From contig NZ_JABBYG020000007.1 in the NCBI RefSeq assembly GCF_012935325.2, forward strand, positions 62,001-126,000: a DNA stretch of 64,000 nt, given 5' to 3'. Shown here one piece after another: positions 61,656 to 64,000 of this stretch. The notes under the pieces were generated by a model. The model was not told the DNA's origin. It searched no databases and was given only the letters and a program-made list of their open reading frames with translations. Origin of the DNA: Paenibacillus sp. PL91. Lineage in GTDB: Bacteria > Bacillota > Bacilli > Paenibacillales > Paenibacillaceae. Each line of letters starts with the position of its first letter. Within the stretch, counting starts at the first letter, position 1. Position numbers and translations under genes: made by a program.

Positions 61656-62612
61656 ATGAAAGGAAACGAACAGCAAGCGCTCCCTTTAAACCCAAAAATG
61701 CGAGGGAACAAACCGCTCGCCAAAAAGATGCTGCAAAACTGGGAGCTCTACTTATTTATGACTCCTGTCATGCTGTATTTTCTTATTTTTCACTACGGGC
61801 CCATGTACGGTATCCAGATTGCTTTTAAAAACTTCATACCGACAAAAGGCATTATGGGAAGCCCTTGGGTAGGCTTCGAGCATTTCGAGAGATTCTTTAA
61901 TTCCTATTATTTTTGGGATCTACTATGGAATACGTTCAGCATCAGCCTATATGAGCTAGCCATCGGATTTCCGCTGCCGATTATATTGGCTCTTGCTTTT
62001 AACGAAATTAAAAACGGCTATTTTAAGAAAACAGTGCAAACGGTTACTTATGCACCGCATTTTATTTCAGTCGTCGTGATGGCCGGGATGATTATTACCT
62101 TCCTGTCACCATCGTCAGGGATGCTTGTTAAGCTCATCGAGTTGCTGGGCATGGAGCCGGCAGCCTATCTTACGGATCCTAAATGGTTTAAGACGGTGTA
62201 CGTCTTGTCAGGAGTATGGCAAAGCGCGGGCTGGGGGACGATCATTTACCTGGCGGCATTGTCCGGCGTAGATCCACAGCTGCATGAAGCTGCTATCGTC
62301 GATGGCGCGAGCCGATTCAAGCGTGTGCTGCACATTAACTTGCCGACGATTGTGCCTACCATTACGATCCTATTGATTTTGAACATGGGCAACATCCTGG
62401 GCGTTGGCTTCGAGAAAATTTTGCTGCTTCAAAATCCGCTCAATATGGGGTCATCCGATGTTATTTCTACATTTGTGTACCGTTCCGGGTTAGTGGACGC
62501 GCAGTATAGCTTTTCTACGGCAGTTGGCTTATTCAATTCAGTAGTAAATGCTCTCTTGCTCATTATGGTCAATAAAATTGCGAAGCGCACAAGCGAGACA
62601 AGTCTTTGGTAG
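61656..62612 (+). CDS. Sugar ABC importer permease 1 (LplB-type), second set
   Basis: A 318-residue six-helix permease with a basic N-terminal tail. Its EAA loop is HEAAIVDGASRFKRVLHINLP. GAGGAGG lies about 11 bases before the ATG. It is 28-30% like the permease at 32654 by eye in conserved blocks only (no alignment was run), and both are of the LplB type with a paired LplC-type partner. Adjacent mannosidases suggest a mannose-containing substrate. Confidence 0.9.
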   Translation: MKGNEQQALPLNPKMRGNKPLAKKMLQNWELYLFMTPVMLYFLIFHYGPMYGIQIAFKNFIPTKGIMGSPWVGFEHFERFFNSYYFWDLLWNTFSISLYELAIGFPLPIILALAFNEIKNGYFKKTVQTVTYAPHFISVVVMAGMIITFLSPSSGMLVKLIELLGMEPAAYLTDPKWFKTVYVLSGVWQSAGWGTIIYLAALSGVDPQLHEAAIVDGASRFKRVLHINLPTIVPTITILLILNMGNILGVGFEKILLLQNPLNMGSSDVISTFVYRSGLVDAQYSFSTAVGLFNSVVNALLLIMVNKIAKRTSETSLW

Positions 62613-62631
62613 GAAGGAGGAACAGAAACGT

Positions 62632-63543
62632 ATGGTTACAGCTGTAAAAGAATCAAAGGGCGATAAGCTGTTTCTGATTTTGAACTATATTTATTTGCTG
62701 CTTGCACTAATCGTTGTGCTGTATCCGGTGCTTTATATGGTCAGCGCTTCGATAAGCGATCCCAAGCTCGTAAATTCAGGCGAAATGTGGCTGTTTCCGA
62801 AGGGCATTACTTGGGAAGGGTACAAGCTGGTATTCGATAACGCCAAGATTTGGAACGGGTACCTCAATACGATTATTTATACGGTTCTCGGCACCTTGCT
62901 TAACCTAGCCGTTACGCTGCCTGCCGCCTATGCGCTGAGCAGAACCGATTTCATCGGACGCAAGCTGTTTATGGGCATCATTCTGGTCACCATGTTCTTT
63001 AGCGGGGGGCTTGTTCCGAGCTACCTGTTAATTAAGAATCTAGGCCTAATTAATAGCATGGGTGCGCTTATTTTGCCGGTTGCCGCCTCTGTGTGGAACA
63101 TCATCGTGGCGAGAACCTTCTTCCAGTCTACGATTCCGAAGGAGCTGCAGGAGGCTGCGCATATGGACGGATGTACGAATATGAAGCTGTTTGTCCGGAT
63201 CATTTTGCCGCTATCGTCTCCGATTATTGCCGTTATGGCTCTGTTTTATGGAGTAGGGCATTGGAATAGCTATTTTTCAGCTTTGATTTACTTGAATGAC
63301 GAGGCAAAATACCCGCTTCAGATGATTTTGCGCCAAATTCTCGTGCTTCAGGAGATGACGGCAGAGACTACCGGAGCTGCGGTTAGCGGAGAGGTTGCTA
63401 TGGCAATGAACTCCAAGGCGGATGCTGCTTCTTTGGTTAAATATGCAGTCATCATCGTATCAACGCTTCCGATTATTGCCGTTTACCCGTTTTTGCAGCG
63501 CTATTTCGTGCAAGGCGTAATGATTGGCTCCGTAAAAGGCTAG
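62632..63543 (+). CDS. Sugar ABC importer permease 2 (LplC/YtcP-type), second set
   Basis: A 303-residue six-helix permease. Its EAA loop is QEAAHMDGCTNMKLFVRIILP, and it ends in the characteristic QRYFVQGVMIGSVKG tail. The ATG at 62632 follows AAGGAGG by 11 bases and permease 1 by 19 bases. A region rich in Thr, Ala and Gly near residue 245 is an inserted loop of the LplC type. Confidence 0.9.
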   Translation: MVTAVKESKGDKLFLILNYIYLLLALIVVLYPVLYMVSASISDPKLVNSGEMWLFPKGITWEGYKLVFDNAKIWNGYLNTIIYTVLGTLLNLAVTLPAAYALSRTDFIGRKLFMGIILVTMFFSGGLVPSYLLIKNLGLINSMGALILPVAASVWNIIVARTFFQSTIPKELQEAAHMDGCTNMKLFVRIILPLSSPIIAVMALFYGVGHWNSYFSALIYLNDEAKYPLQMILRQILVLQEMTAETTGAAVSGEVAMAMNSKADAASLVKYAVIIVSTLPIIAVYPFLQRYFVQGVMIGSVKG

Positions 63544-63663
63544 TTGCCGCATTCGGGACTCTTCGGCAAGACTTTGTGAGATAATGGACGAGGGAATTCA
63601 TTTCTTCGCTTATTATATAGCATGACCAAATACATTAGAGGGAAAAAAAGGGAGGATTTAAGC

Positions 63664-64000
63664 ATGCACAAATCAAGAAAGGCTTGGACGCTGCTGCTGG
63701 CGGGAGTGATGACGGTTACATTGCTGGCTGGCTGCGGCTCGTCCGGCGACAAGGAAAAAGGAAATACGGCAGGAGAAGGGGCAGCTGCTGAAAGTGTGAA
63801 TAAAGAAGGCTTCCCGATTGTTAAGGAGAGCATTACCTTATCGCTAATGGCGCCGGACATCGGTATTCAGAACTGGAAGGACATGCCGGTTATGGCGGAG
63901 ATGGAGAAGCTGACAGGCATTAAATTCGAATATTTGAATGCGCCTAGAGACAGCTTCGATACGAAGAAAAACTTGGTGTTTGCAAGCGGCGATTATCCCG
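63664..64000 (+). CDS. Extracellular solute-binding lipoprotein, 3' partial
   Basis: The first 112 residues of a solute-binding protein cut by the window end. Signal sequence with lipobox LLAGC (Cys about residue 22), a Gly/Lys/Glu-rich linker and then a mature start ITLSLMAPDIG. GGGAGG lies eight bases before the ATG. Its place after two LplB/LplC-type permeases makes it the binding protein of that importer. The rest of the gene lies outside the window. Confidence 0.85.
   Translation, partial: MHKSRKAWTLLLAGVMTVTLLAGCGSSGDKEKGNTAGEGAAAESVNKEGFPIVKESITLSLMAPDIGIQNWKDMPVMAEMEKLTGIKFEYLNAPRDSFDTKKNLVFASGDYP

Overview
The window looks like chromosome from a Paenibacillus or close relative (Bacillota, Bacillales). 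It is roughly half G+C by eye, with strong AGGAGG ribosome binding sites, S-layer homology repeats, YesM/YesN-type two-component regulators, three carbohydrate ABC importers without their own ATPase, a T-box serine tRNA ligase gene and CcpA-like cre operators. I see no rRNA, tRNA, CRISPR array, insertion sequence or prophage.

Layout. 1-12.6 kb: the end of an SLH surface protein, a small membrane protein, the futalosine-pathway pair mqnB-mqnD, a diguanylate cyclase followed by ktrB (K+ uptake), a sporulation-kinase-like PAS sensor kinase, two small genes and a membrane-anchored multicopper oxidase. 12.7-20 kb: a very acidic Glu/Ala protein behind a promoter that overlaps a cre site, a MATE exporter, a YceI protein, a TetM-like ribosomal GTPase and a secreted GxGYxYP protein with a palindrome-rich 5' region. 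20-26.7 kb: a lipoprotein, an FMN reductase, a GAF sensor kinase and its NarL-type regulator, a T-box and a divergent seryl-tRNA synthetase, a DUF1284 protein and a DinB protein.

26.8-36.3 kb is a sugar locus: a membrane-bound AraC regulator divergent from two tandem, related solute-binding lipoproteins, two permeases, an unknown protein and a GH105 unsaturated-uronidase. Repeated ATAATCAT-type sites precede both binding-protein genes. 36.6-38.8 kb holds an amino-acid ABC system whose binding protein and permease are fused. 39-41 kb holds yidC, preceded by a two-TM leader ORF and a hairpin that covers the whole yidC Shine-Dalgarno. This resembles the Bacillus MifM-YidC2 arrest-peptide switch and is the most exciting item in the window.

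41.5-48.5 kb holds a two-gene CHR transporter with an Lrp regulator, divergent from a GGT-family hydrolase, an amidase and an FAH-fold enzyme (a probable small catabolic pathway), then a pirin and a small gene behind 40-nt direct repeats. 48.5-50.2 kb is gene-poor, with a palindromic operator, an unknown two-lobed protein and a YdjO homologue. 50.2-64 kb is an alpha-mannoside locus: YesMN, ABC permeases and binding protein, GH125 and GH38 alpha-mannosidases, and a second ABC importer that runs off the window. Two of its transcription units carry a cre-like site at the likely +1.
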